Origin: a virus
Virus record (IMG/VR): IMGVR_UViG_3300044981_000152
Coordinates: 1 to 64,000 of that record
Reading direction: 5' to 3' (one strand)
Length of the DNA: 64,000 bases
Shown here: piece by piece, positions 54,899 to 62,424 of the stretch
How positions within the stretch are numbered: the stretch's first letter is position 1
Layout of the letters: each line of letters begins with the position of its first letter
Position numbers and translations under genes: made by a program
Notes under the pieces: model-generated
Database searches by the model: none
Told to the model about the DNA's origin: nothing
What the model saw: the letters and a program-made list of their open reading frames with translations, nothing else

Positions 54899-54957
54899 GG
54901 AGTACCTGCCTCTCTGACGGCCTGCCCGGCGGCCAGGGCGATGCTGCCGGCGATCAC
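54895..54957 (-). CDS. 20-aa coupled peptide
   Basis: GTG 54957 overlaps the upstream stop (GTGA), with AAGGTG nearby. The product is hydrophobic (I-A-G-S-I-A-L-A-A-G-Q-A-V-R-E-A-G-T-P). Either a tiny membrane peptide or a coupling frame. Confidence 0.35.
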   Translation of the reverse strand: MIAGSIALAAGQAVREAGTP

Positions 54958-55145
54958 AAGAGCACCTTCCCGGCGGCGGCCAGGACGGCGGTGATCACCG
55001 ACATGACCACGCACAAGACGGCGAACGCCACCCTGAGCCGCCGTTCTCCCGCCACGGCGCTCCAGCAGGCGAGGCCGAAGGCGGCGACGGCGAACCACGC
55101 GGCGATGAAGAGCACCGCGGCGGCGAGAACGGGATGGGTCGTCAC
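54954..55145 (-). CDS. Small two-helix membrane protein
   Basis: This 63-aa protein starts at GTG 55145 (GTGA overlap). Hydrophobic segments V-L-A-A-A-V-L-F-I-A-A-W-F-A-V-A-A-F-G and V-A-F-A-V-L-C-V-V-M-S-V-I-T-A-V-L form a hairpin. This is one of four small membrane genes between 54 and 55.5 kb. Confidence 0.6.
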   Translation of the reverse strand: MTTHPVLAAAVLFIAAWFAVAAFGLACWSAVAGERRLRVAFAVLCVVMSVITAVLAAAGKVLL

Positions 55146-55486
55146 CGAGGCCCCCGTCCCCGGCTTCCGGCCGGCACGGCGATCGCCCGGCCCCGGTAGC
55201 GCCTGGCCAGCCACGGCAGCCGCCACCCCGGATACACGCGCTCCGCCTCCGTCGCCTCGTGGTAGCGGGCCACCAGCTCGTACCACCGGTCAGCCATCGC
55301 ACCGGAGAGGGTGATCCCGTCCCGCTGCGCGCCAGGTGCCCGGCACGGCCGGGACCAGGCCCGGCGCAGGACCACCGCCAGGACGATGATCACGGCGGCG
55401 GTGACCAGGGCGACGGCAAGGTCGACTACGCCGCCTCCGCCATGGCCGCCCCCGTCCGGCGGGGACCAGCTGTACGCCGTCCTCAT
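55142..55486 (-). CDS. Single-pass membrane protein
   Basis: This 114-aa protein has a Gly/His-rich N-terminus, a TM helix at about 22-40 (L-A-V-A-L-V-T-A-A-V-I-I-V-L-A-V-V-L) and a basic cytoplasmic domain (R-R-A-W-S-R and W-Y-E-L-V-A-R-Y-H-E-A-T-E). ATGA overlap with the HNH gene. Confidence 0.6.
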   Translation of the reverse strand: MRTAYSWSPPDGGGHGGGGVVDLAVALVTAAVIIVLAVVLRRAWSRPCRAPGAQRDGITLSGAMADRWYELVARYHEATEAERVYPGWRLPWLARRYRGRAIAVPAGSRGRGPR

Positions 55487-56037
55487 GCTGCCGCCCTTTC
55501 CGCCTCGGTGAGCCGCCGCCCGTCGTCCGTCAGCCAGAAAGTGACGCCGGGGCCGTCCGGCCGCTCGAAGTACATGACGCCGACCTCGGCCGGGTCCTGC
55601 CAGGAGAACAGCGCGTAGCCCTTCCCCTCGTCGTGCGGGTCGGTGCGGCCGTCAACGCGGCCGTGGCACTTCTCGCCGCCGAGTCCGAGCAAAACGACCA
55701 AATTCGAGGGCACTGGCCGTCCGCCCTGGCTGGCCCGGACGCGGTGGCCGAGGCTGTAGTGCTGGCCCTTGATGGGGGTGCCGCAGCAGACGCAGCAAAA
55801 GCGGTCGCGGGCCAGTACCAGCGCGCGGACCTCAAGCGAGATCAGGTCCTCGCCGCGGACCGTGACGATCCGGTACGTCTTGCACCGCCAGCATTTCTCC
55901 GCTTTCCAGTCGATCTCCGACCGGGGCCTGAGGTCGGCCGCCCTGCGGAGCGCGATGATCTCCGCGGCCTTCTCTGCCGTGTGCTGCTTGTGGTCGCAGG
56001 CGGCGGTGAGCGTGCCACCTCGGGCGAGGCTGGTCAT
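55483..56037 (-). CDS. HNH endonuclease-like protein
   Basis: This 184-aa protein starts at ATG 56037. C-W-R-C (about 50-53) is a first zinc knuckle. The HNH core is R-D-R-F-C-C-V-C-C-G (about 78-87), then S-L-G-H-R (His), P-S-N-L-V-V-L-L (Asn), and C-H-G-R-V-D (His). This is the expected order with both metal ligands and catalytic His present. It lies close to recombination genes and may be a homing-type or structure-specific nuclease. Confidence 0.78.
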   Translation of the reverse strand: MTSLARGGTLTAACDHKQHTAEKAAEIIALRRAADLRPRSEIDWKAEKCWRCKTYRIVTVRGEDLISLEVRALVLARDRFCCVCCGTPIKGQHYSLGHRVRASQGGRPVPSNLVVLLGLGGEKCHGRVDGRTDPHDEGKGYALFSWQDPAEVGVMYFERPDGPGVTFWLTDDGRRLTEAERAAA

Positions 56038-56120
56038 GGCGCGAACCTCGCGTCCTTCCGCCACTGGCGCATCCTCCGGCGCTCACCCAGGGCCCGGATC
56101 AGCCGAGCGAGGGCGCTCAT
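56034..56120 (-). CDS. 28-aa basic peptide
   Basis: ATG 56120 to TGA at 56034, coupled by ATGA at both ends. Arg-rich helix (A-R-L-I-R-A-L-G-E-R-R-R-M-R-Q-W-R-K-D). Its position between two good genes and the exact overlaps suggest it is real. Confidence 0.5.
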   Translation of the reverse strand: MSALARLIRALGERRRMRQWRKDARFAP

Positions 56121-56539
56121 GAGCCGTACCCCTCGATCGCGTTCCGCTCGGCCCGCTGCGTGGCGCCGATGCTCCGGCAGGTGTCCCAGTCGTCCTTCAG
56201 CAGGCGGAGCACTTCCTTCGCCGCGTCCAGCTCAGCCTTAAGCGCGTCGGCGGCGAACACAGCCCCCGCCGCGGCGAGGCGCGACGCCTGGTCTCGCTGC
56301 TGCTGCGGCCCGTCGGCGGACATGAACTCCTCGGCCCGGACGATCGTGGCGACCTTGACCGCCTCGGCGACATCGGTCTGGAGCTGCCGGATCTCCTCGA
56401 TCTTGTCCCGTCGCATCCGCTGGATCGCGACCATCACCTGGGCGATCTCGCGCGGGCCCAGGTCTTCCGCCTGCCGCCCGCGCGGATGCTCGCCGGGCGA
56501 CAGGATGCGCTCGATCGCGACGGCTTCCAGGGTGGTCAC
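56117..56539 (-). CDS. Helical hypothetical protein near recT
   Basis: This 140-aa protein is almost entirely helical (I-A-Q-V-M-V-A-I-Q-R-M-R-R-D-K-I-E-E-I-R-Q-L and A-A-D-A-L-K-A-E-L-D-A-A-K-E), so a coiled coil is likely. It overlaps the RecT end by 4 bp. Such proteins accompany RecT/exonuclease pairs in actinophages, but the role is unknown. Confidence 0.65.
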   Translation of the reverse strand: MTTLEAVAIERILSPGEHPRGRQAEDLGPREIAQVMVAIQRMRRDKIEEIRQLQTDVAEAVKVATIVRAEEFMSADGPQQQRDQASRLAAAGAVFAADALKAELDAAKEVLRLLKDDWDTCRSIGATQRAERNAIEGYGS

Positions 56540-57462
56540 GCGGGCTCGCTCCCCGGCACGAACCCCTCCGGCCAGCCGTCCTCCGGGGTGCTCCTGGCGG
56601 GGTTGCCGAGGTCTTCATCCGCTGCGTCATCATCAGCGACCTGGCCGGGCAGCACGCGGGGCGGCCGCTCGGTCACTTCCCCGGCGTTCGCGGTCGGCGT
56701 GAGGTCGACCCGGATGCCGTTGTCCGCCTGCATCGCGGTGACCATCTCGGCGGACTTCGGGAGCAGCGCGAAGTTCCGCAGGATCATGGTCTTCTTCCCC
56801 ATGGGCAGGAAGTGGTCGGTCCAGGGGCCGACGATCTTCCCGTTCTGGTTCCGCGGCGCATGCCTGTCCCGGTGCTGCTGCATCTCCTCAACTGACCAGG
56901 GGTCGGTGAGGGAGTAGCCGCCGCCGATGACCCGGGCGACCGAGTAGAAGCACACCGGATCACCGTGCAGGCCGCGGTAGGAGGGCTTGTGCAGGAGCTT
57001 GTCGCCGTCCTCGTGGAACTCGATGTCGAACTCTTCGCCCTCGTAGACGACCCGCGACGCGATCCCGGCGAGCTTGCCCGACCGGTAGCCGAGCTCGATG
57101 TACCCCTTGTAGCCGACGACGAGCTGGGCGCGATGCCGGCGCTGGGCGTTGTCCCAGTACGGAAGCGGCCACGCGTGCCCGAGACTGGCCACGCCGGGCC
57201 GCAGGTCAAGCTGGGCGCACGTCATCAGCGACCCGAGGAAGCTTTCCGGGTCGCACTTGTCGAGGTTCTTGATGGTCCGCAGGCACGTCATCGCGTCGCG
57301 GACAAGCTGGGTCGCCTCGCGGCCCTTCGGCATGGCCGCCTGGAATTCCGGGGTCATCCGCTCAAGCTGCTGCGCGAGCGTCCTGACCTGCTCGGGCTCG
57401 GAGCCGTTCCCGTTGCTGCCGTTGCGCTGGGCTGCTGCCCGCGCGGCTAGTTCTCGTCCCAT
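56536..57462 (-). CDS. recT: RecT-like single-strand annealing protein
   Basis: This 308-aa protein has the RecT core from about residue 50 to 230: C-A-Q-L-D-L-R-P-G, L-G-H-A-W-P-L-P-Y, V-V-G-Y-K-G-Y-I-E-L-G-Y-R-S-G (about 116-130), V-V-Y-E-G-E-E-F and M-G-K-K-T-M-I-L-R-N-F. The C-terminus is acidic and disordered. It anneals single strands during recombination-dependent replication, with the YqaJ exonuclease encoded 3 bp upstream. Confidence 0.93.
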   Translation of the reverse strand: MGRELAARAAAQRNGSNGNGSEPEQVRTLAQQLERMTPEFQAAMPKGREATQLVRDAMTCLRTIKNLDKCDPESFLGSLMTCAQLDLRPGVASLGHAWPLPYWDNAQRRHRAQLVVGYKGYIELGYRSGKLAGIASRVVYEGEEFDIEFHEDGDKLLHKPSYRGLHGDPVCFYSVARVIGGGYSLTDPWSVEEMQQHRDRHAPRNQNGKIVGPWTDHFLPMGKKTMILRNFALLPKSAEMVTAMQADNGIRVDLTPTANAGEVTERPPRVLPGQVADDDAADEDLGNPARSTPEDGWPEGFVPGSEPA

Positions 57463-57464
57463 GG

Positions 57465-58442
57465 TTACGCATCCCCCTTGAGCGTGACGTTGAACTGGCG
57501 GAATCCCTTGTCCGTGACGACCTCAGCGGCCACGTCGGGATACTTCTCGCGCAGGACCGCGATTCCTTCCTTCGGGACGCTGGTCTTGCTGCGGTTCGCC
57601 CACCGGGCGACGGTCTCGCCCTCGTACGTGGCCGTCCCGGCGTCGCCCATGGCGGCGGTGATGAGCGCCTTGATCTCGTTCTTCCGGCCCTTGGCGGCGC
57701 TCTCGTTGGCGAGCTCCTTGCGGTACTCGCGCAGCAGGGCCACGTCGGCGGCGGACAATTCCGCCGTCTTGCCGTCGTCCGCCTCGGGGTACAGGCGCGC
57801 GATCAGGTCGGCCGACGCGCGGCCTTCGAGGGCGGGCGGGGTGCGGGCCTCGACCAGGTGCCAGAACTCTTCCTCGCACGCGGTCAGGTCGGCGATGAAC
57901 GCCTCGTCCCGCTCGATCCGGCGGATGACCGGGGGCTGCCCGCCGACCTGCGCGGCCAGCCATGCGTGCGGCAGGCCGGTGACCGCCATGGCGTGCTGGG
58001 CCTGCGCCTCGGCGCCGTCGGCGACGATCTCGCCCTCGCCGTCTTCCCACTCGCCGCGGCGGTGGTAGTTCGTGTTCTTGATCTCCAGGATGCCGCCGTC
58101 GGCCGTGAGCCGGTCGACGGACACCCGCTGCCACGTCCGCTCGGCGTGCTGCATGAGCCCGCAGCGGCGGGCGCTGACGCCGGTCTTGAACGTGAACCAC
58201 TCGGCGATGGGCCCCTCGACGTAGTTGCCCCAGGCCATGCCGTCGGTCTGCTCGCGCTCACCCCGGTCGTCGCCGGTCTTGTCGAGGTAGACCTCCATGC
58301 GGGTCTTCCACGGGTCCAGGCCCAGGACCGCGAGGGCGTCGCTGCCGCCGATGCCGTCCCGCCGCAGCCTCAGCCACTCCTCGCGGGGCGTGTCGTAGCG
58401 GGCCACCAGGATGCCGGCCGGCGTGACCTTGCGCCCGGTCAT
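57465..58442 (-). CDS. YqaJ-type recombinase exonuclease
   Basis: This 325-aa protein starts at ATG 58442. Core motifs: R-R-D-G-I-G-G-S-D-A-L-A-V-L-G (about 28-42), N-Y-V-E-G-P-I-A (E about 79), V-S-V-D-R-L (D about 113) and I-L-E-I-K-N-T (E-x-K about 123-125), the lambda-exonuclease metal site. A later Q-H-A-M-A-V-T-G region completes the fold. It degrades double-stranded ends 5'-3' to feed RecT. Confidence 0.9.
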   Translation of the reverse strand: MTGRKVTPAGILVARYDTPREEWLRLRRDGIGGSDALAVLGLDPWKTRMEVYLDKTGDDRGEREQTDGMAWGNYVEGPIAEWFTFKTGVSARRCGLMQHAERTWQRVSVDRLTADGGILEIKNTNYHRRGEWEDGEGEIVADGAEAQAQHAMAVTGLPHAWLAAQVGGQPPVIRRIERDEAFIADLTACEEEFWHLVEARTPPALEGRASADLIARLYPEADDGKTAELSAADVALLREYRKELANESAAKGRKNEIKALITAAMGDAGTATYEGETVARWANRSKTSVPKEGIAVLREKYPDVAAEVVTDKGFRQFNVTLKGDA

Positions 58443-58795
58443 GACGCACCGCCTGCGGCTGCCCGACCCTCGGCCGACGTGAGCACCTCGGCCAGGGGGG
58501 ATCTGCCCGCGGTGACGTACGCCGGGTCGATCTCGCGGGTCACGAACTCGGCGAAGCGGTCCGCGTCGTCCTTGCCGTCCACGATCCAGGCCGCGACCAC
58601 GCGCTGGAGCTTGGCGGCCTCGGCGTACCCGATCTGCCACGCTTCCTCGGCCACGTGGCGGGCCATGACGGCAGGGTCGGGATGGGTGCCGCGTTCCACG
58701 GCGAGGTCCAGCTGGAAACTCGCCGGGCCAGTGTGCGAGGTCTCGTCGCCGGGCCGCGCGCCGCCGGTCAGGATCACGACGTACTGGCCGCTCAT
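58439..58795 (-). CDS. Small hypothetical recombination-region protein
   Basis: This 118-aa protein starts at ATG 58795 and ends in an overlap with the exonuclease start. Q-Y-V-V-I-L-T-G-G begins a beta strand. E-E-A-W-Q-I-G-Y-A-E-A-A-K-L-Q and A-W-I-V-D-G-K-D-D-A-D-R-F follow. Likely a soluble domain; no known family. Confidence 0.6.
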   Translation of the reverse strand: MSGQYVVILTGGARPGDETSHTGPASFQLDLAVERGTHPDPAVMARHVAEEAWQIGYAEAAKLQRVVAAWIVDGKDDADRFAEFVTREIDPAYVTAGRSPLAEVLTSAEGRAAAGGAS

Positions 58796-59136
58796 GCCGC
58801 TGTCTCCCGGTCGTTCCGGGGCTCGCACCCCGGGAACACGCGGATCAGCTCAGCCGTCCAGTACGCGACGTGCTCAGCGGCCCGCTCCAGGGCCGTGTGC
58901 AGCGCCTCCGGGTCACCCTTGAGGTCGTCCCATTCGGATGCGGGGTGGATGAGGTCACGCGAGAGCGCGTCGTACAGGTCCAGGGCGTCCTGCAGCGCGC
59001 CGGCCTCGGCCTTCGCGGCATCGCGGACGCTGGCGGGCCATTCGGGGCTGGTGGCGCGGGCGAGGACCAGGAGCCCGTACGCGACGGTCTCGCGGCGGCA
59101 CTCCGGGGTGATCGCCCCGGTCCCGTTGATGATCAT
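58792..59136 (-). CDS. Small helical hypothetical protein
   Basis: This 114-aa protein starts at ATG 59136 in an ATGA overlap. C-R-R-E-T-V-A-Y-G-L-L-V-L-A-R and A-L-Q-D-A-L-D-L-Y-D-A-L form helices, then H-P-A-S-E-W. No motif recognised. Confidence 0.6.
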   Translation of the reverse strand: MIINGTGAITPECRRETVAYGLLVLARATSPEWPASVRDAAKAEAGALQDALDLYDALSRDLIHPASEWDDLKGDPEALHTALERAAEHVAYWTAELIRVFPGCEPRNDRETAA

Positions 59137-59621
59137 GCTGCCTGCCCCTCCCGCCGCCGTTCGGCCTCCACCTGGTGCATGGCGAACGCGATAGCCCGGC
59201 GTACCCCGACGGCGGTCTCGTCGAGTTCCTCGTGGATGCTGCGGCGGGCCTTGCGGACGTAGGCGTGGATGTCCTCGTACCACCCGTCGCGGATGTCCTG
59301 CCCGAACCGCAGCCATACCGCGTCGTCGCCCGCGTACAGGACGACCCCGGTGCCGGGACGCTGCCCGTACTTGTGGTAGTCGCACCGGCACGGCGGCTCC
59401 GGCTCGGGGGCGGGGCTGCCGGTGACGGCCAGGAACGGTCCCGTGTGATGCTCGGCGTAGCCTCCCGCCATCGCTGCCGCGTGCTGCGGTACCGGCACGG
59501 CCGGGTACTCGTGCGCTACTTCCGGCAGGGGGACGAGCACGCCCGCGGCGGACACGGCACGACCCGCGGCCGGCGTCGTCGTGCGCGCGGAGCGGAACCG
59601 GCGGGGCCTGCGGCGGCTCAT
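59133..59621 (-). CDS. Hypothetical protein with basic start
   Basis: This 162-aa protein has S-R-R-R-P-R-R-F-R-S-A-R at the N-terminus, a disordered Ala/Pro part, then C-R-C-D-Y-H-K-Y-G and a helical C-terminal region (V-R-R-A-I-A-F-A-M-H-Q-V-E-A-E-R-R). The middle D-A-V-W-L-R-F-G-Q-D may be a small fold. Unknown function. Confidence 0.6.
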   Translation of the reverse strand: MSRRRPRRFRSARTTTPAAGRAVSAAGVLVPLPEVAHEYPAVPVPQHAAAMAGGYAEHHTGPFLAVTGSPAPEPEPPCRCDYHKYGQRPGTGVVLYAGDDAVWLRFGQDIRDGWYEDIHAYVRKARRSIHEELDETAVGVRRAIAFAMHQVEAERRREGQAA

Positions 59622-59965
59622 GACGCCGCCTGCCCGGTGAGCGCGGCGAACGCGGCGTCATGGTCGGGGGTGTAGTGCGCGTCGACGGTCAGCGACTCGC
59701 CGTCCTGGGTCCACCGGCGCTGGGCGAAGTACGTCTCGTTGCGGAAGTCCAGCGGGACGCCGAGCCAGTCGGCGATGGCCTGCGCTTTCGCGAGGCGCTC
59801 GGCGGGGGTGCCGTCGGCGATCTTGATGCTGATGACGGCATCGAGCTTGGGCCGTCCGTCCGGGTGGTTATCCCAGTAGGCGGAGACCTCGGCGAGGACG
59901 ATGCTGCCCCCGGAGGTCCCGTTCCCGGTCGCGAGGGACTTCTCGCGTTCAGTCAAGCCGATCAT
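59618..59965 (-). CDS. First gene of the leftward early operon, hypothetical
   Basis: This 115-aa protein has GGAG upstream of ATG 59965. It has strands I-V-L-A-E-V-S-A-Y-W and K-L-D-A-V-I-S-I-K-I-A-D-G and a helix P-A-E-R-L-A-K-A-Q-A-I-A-D-W-L. Being first in the operon, it may be an early regulator or counter-defence protein; no motif proves this. Confidence 0.6.
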   Translation of the reverse strand: MIGLTEREKSLATGNGTSGGSIVLAEVSAYWDNHPDGRPKLDAVISIKIADGTPAERLAKAQAIADWLGVPLDFRNETYFAQRRWTQDGESLTVDAHYTPDHDAAFAALTGQAAS

Positions 59966-60028
59966 GTCTCGTTCTCCGTTTCCGATATCGGTCTGTTATC
60001 CTTTGGTTGTCCGTTCTCCGGACATCCC

Positions 60029-60052
60029 GCCCCGCTGCGTCACCAGCGGGGC
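60029..60052. terminator. Hairpin between repressor and early operon
   Basis: GCCCCGCTG (60029-60037) pairs over 9 bp with CAGCGGGGC (60044-60052), loop CGTCAC. It lies downstream of the XRE gene (- strand) and upstream of the early operon. No U-tract is visible. It could limit read-through from the repressor to the early genes. Confidence 0.5.
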
Positions 60053-60067
60053 GAAGTTCCCTCTTTG

Positions 60068-60388
60068 CTAGGCCGCCGCCCCGTTCACCTGGGGCGGGCA
60101 CTCGTGGCCGGGCTCCCACAGGCTGCTGCACCCGACGCATACGGTCGCGAGGCGCGTGCCGGGCCGGCCGTCCTTGCGCTCCAGCGATTCCCCGGAGCAG
60201 CCGAAGACTTCCGCCAGCCGGGCGATCATCGCGGGATGGGCGTTGCGGGTGCCGCTCTCGATCATGCTGACCAGGGCGAGGGATACGCCGAGCCGCCGCG
60301 CCACGTCGCTCTTGGTCAGGCCGGCCTGCTTGCGTGCCCAGGTCACGGCCTGCGGCTCGTGGTCGAAGACTGGCTTGGGGTTGCCCAT
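60068..60388 (-). CDS. XRE-family HTH repressor candidate
   Basis: This 106-aa protein starts at ATG 60388. A Cro/C1-type HTH spans about residues 18-63: W-A-R-K-Q-A-G-L-T-K-S-D-V-A-R-R-L-G-V-S, then A-L-V-S-M-I-E-S-G-T-R. A C-terminal C-V-G-C ... H-E-C-P site suggests zinc. It is divergent from the HTH gene at 60558, with several GTGAAGG-type sites between them. Possible immunity repressor or Cro equivalent. Confidence 0.82.
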   Translation of the reverse strand: MGNPKPVFDHEPQAVTWARKQAGLTKSDVARRLGVSLALVSMIESGTRNAHPAMIARLAEVFGCSGESLERKDGRPGTRLATVCVGCSSLWEPGHECPPQVNGAAA

Positions 60389-60399
60389 GACGGGAACAA

Positions 60400-60555
60400 T
60401 AGTGTGAAGGGACGTTATATGCAAGTACCTACCGGCACCTTCTCGCACCTTTTTCACAAGCCCTTCACAGACCTGCGCCGAAGTGTTACCGTCACGGGCG
60501 GGCGGGATACGCGCACCTGGTAGACACCTGGTGTGAACCTATGTGAAGGTAGACC
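60400..60555. promoter_or_regulatory. Switch region with repeated GTGAAGG-type operators
   Basis: Half-sites in the divergent region: GTGAAGG (60404-60410), the inverse CCCTTCAC (60461-60468), TGTGAACCTA (60532-60541) and TGTGAAGGTA (60542-60551). The last two are direct repeats one helical turn apart that end just before the ATG at 60558. The same half-site forms the palindrome at 32602-32622 in the xis/int region. The arrangement fits a CI/Cro-like switch. Confidence 0.65.
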
Positions 60556-60557
60556 GC

Positions 60558-61244
60558 ATGGATACGCGCCCGCCACAGCCCCCCGAAGGCCGTCTCATAG
60601 GCGATGCAGCCGAACGCCTCGACCTCTCCATCAGGGAAGCAGCCCGCCGCGCCGGCATCTCCTACGGCCGCTGGCGCCAGATCGTCCAGGGCTACCAGAA
60701 CGTCTCCCCCGGCAACTACGCGATAGTCCGCATACCCGACACCGGACGCGCGGCCAGGACCCTGGCGAAGATGGCGGCAGTCGCCGGCGTCACGCCCGAG
60801 CAGATGGAGACCATCGGGCAGCGTCCCGCCATAGCCGAGGTGATGCGCAGCCTGCCGGGCGCCCCGCGCCCTGTGCTCGCCGGCGAGTCCCCTCCTGACG
60901 CCCCGCCCGGCTTCATCAGCCGGGAGGCAGAGGAGGCAGCGCGGCCGTTCAGGGACGAGATCTGGCTGCGGCGCGGCGAGTGGAGAGAAAAGTACGCCTC
61001 CGCCCATCCCGGCATCGCCCCCAGCGACATCCCGGAGCCGCCCGGTGCCGCCCTGTTCGGCGAGGGCAGCCCTGACGCCCAGGACTGGGACCGCATGGGG
61101 AGCCGCGGCCTCGACCTCCAGGGGCGCATATGGGTCCTCGCCGCCACGCAGGTCCACGAGGCCAGGGCAAAGGACCGGGAAGCGGCCGGGTTAACCGGCC
61201 CGGTTCGCAGCAAGCCTCGGCAGCGTCGTATTACCGCGCGGTAA
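60558..61244 (+). CDS. HTH regulator, second arm of the immunity switch
   Basis: This 228-aa protein starts at ATG 60558 with GAAGGT upstream; an in-frame GTG at 60543 lies inside an operator. Residues about 20-60 form an HTH (A-E-R-L-D-L-S-I-R-E-A-A-R-R-A-G-I-S-Y-G-R-W-R). A second helical part includes A-A-V-A-G-V-T-P-E-Q-M-E-T-I-G. The remainder is charged and may mediate oligomerisation. It is the longer, rightward-transcribed member of the pair and may be the lysogeny repressor. Confidence 0.78.
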   Translation: MDTRPPQPPEGRLIGDAAERLDLSIREAARRAGISYGRWRQIVQGYQNVSPGNYAIVRIPDTGRAARTLAKMAAVAGVTPEQMETIGQRPAIAEVMRSLPGAPRPVLAGESPPDAPPGFISREAEEAARPFRDEIWLRRGEWREKYASAHPGIAPSDIPEPPGAALFGEGSPDAQDWDRMGSRGLDLQGRIWVLAATQVHEARAKDREAAGLTGPVRSKPRQRRITAR

Positions 61245-61395
61245 CGATACCGGCACGGACATAAGTGACCGCCTGCCGGCTATTGCCGGGCTGCGGACTG
61301 TGACACGAGGATTTCTGGTCTACTGGTGCAATGAGAGGGGCACGCTTAGCTCCGAGGAGCGGCGGGCAACGCAAGTTCAAGGGGAGGGCCTGGCG

Positions 61396-62388
61396 ATGAT
61401 GCCGGAGGTTGGCGCACGCGACGGCACGGCGGCAGCGGATTGCGGAGAAGTGGCCCGGCGGATGCAGGTGCGGGAGGATCAGTACGCTGCCCTGCTCGCC
61501 GCCATCGTCGCCGACCCGGACCGGCCGGACCTGGCCCGGTGCCTGTCGCGCCAGACGGCGACGGACCGGGAGCTGCGCGCGTGGCTGGCTGGCCACGAGG
61601 CCGCCGACGCCTACGCTGAGTCCGTAGCCCGGCGGGCCTACGAGCGGGGCCGCGCCGACGAGCGCGCCGCCCAGGCGCAGCGCAAGGGCCGCCACGCCGC
61701 CGTCCCGGCTCAGCGCAGCTTCTTTCCCAGGTTGGTCCAGGGGATCGCCGGGCTGCCGCTCCTGGCCAAGCTAAGTCTCGGCTTCGGCGCTGCCGCGGTA
61801 GTCGCGGCGGGCGGCGCCGGGATCGCAGCGCATACCGTCCTCGCGCATCCCTCCGCCGCCGCAGCAGCCCCGGCCGCCGCCGCGCCGAGCTATGACACCG
61901 TGGCCACGCCGCTCCCGCCCCCGTCCTCGTCGCCAGCCGCTCTTACCCATCCGAAGGTGGACGCTGCGAGAGCGGGCCAGCTCCCCGTGCCCGTCATCAC
62001 GCTCCCGTCCTTCGCTACGACCCCGGCGGCGTCCGCATCCCCACCTGCGCCATCGCCGCAGCCGCCCGCCGCCGGCACGCTCACCGCGTCCACGACGTTC
62101 ATCGACCTCGGCGCGGGGGACCTCCCCCAGTTCGCGATCACGGCGCAGGGCGGCAGGGTCGCATGGGCGGCGAACTGCACCGGCCAGGTACTGGCCTGCA
62201 GCAGCACGAGCGGGCTGCTCGAGGACGGCGGCACGGTCACCGTCGGGATCACGGTCAGCCCCGACGCGCTGCTCAGCGGGGGGGCGGCCGTGATCATCGT
62301 GGACCCGGGGCACATCCGGGTCACCGTGACCTGGCCGGCCGCCCCGGTCCCGTCCGTGAGCGATACGCCGACGCCTTCGTCCTCCTGA
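61396..62388 (+). CDS. Single-pass membrane protein, anti-sigma-like layout
   Basis: This 330-aa protein starts at ATG 61396 (or 61399) after GGGGAGGG. The N-terminal cytoplasmic part (residues 1-115) is helical and charged. A TM helix follows at about 125-150 (L-S-L-G-F-G-A-A-A-V-V-A-A-G-G-A-G-I). Then comes a Pro/Ala/Ser linker and an outside beta-sandwich-like domain (about 235-315: F-I-D-L-G-A-G-D, W-A-A-N-C-T-G-Q, T-V-T-V-G-I-T-V) ending in a Ser/Thr/Pro tail. It resembles actinobacterial anti-sigma or surface anchor proteins. In a prophage switch region it could be a surface-exposed exclusion factor. Confidence 0.65.
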   Translation: MMPEVGARDGTAAADCGEVARRMQVREDQYAALLAAIVADPDRPDLARCLSRQTATDRELRAWLAGHEAADAYAESVARRAYERGRADERAAQAQRKGRHAAVPAQRSFFPRLVQGIAGLPLLAKLSLGFGAAAVVAAGGAGIAAHTVLAHPSAAAAAPAAAAPSYDTVATPLPPPSSSPAALTHPKVDAARAGQLPVPVITLPSFATTPAASASPPAPSPQPPAAGTLTASTTFIDLGAGDLPQFAITAQGGRVAWAANCTGQVLACSSTSGLLEDGGTVTVGITVSPDALLSGGAAVIIVDPGHIRVTVTWPAAPVPSVSDTPTPSSS

Positions 62389-62424
62389 ACCGGGGCCGCC
62401 CGCTGCTGCGCTAGCCTTCCCTCC

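Noticed and set aside
59949-60140. A short - strand frame between early operon and repressor
   Set aside because: It lacks a ribosome site, overlaps the hairpin and the end of the XRE gene, and has no protein-like character.
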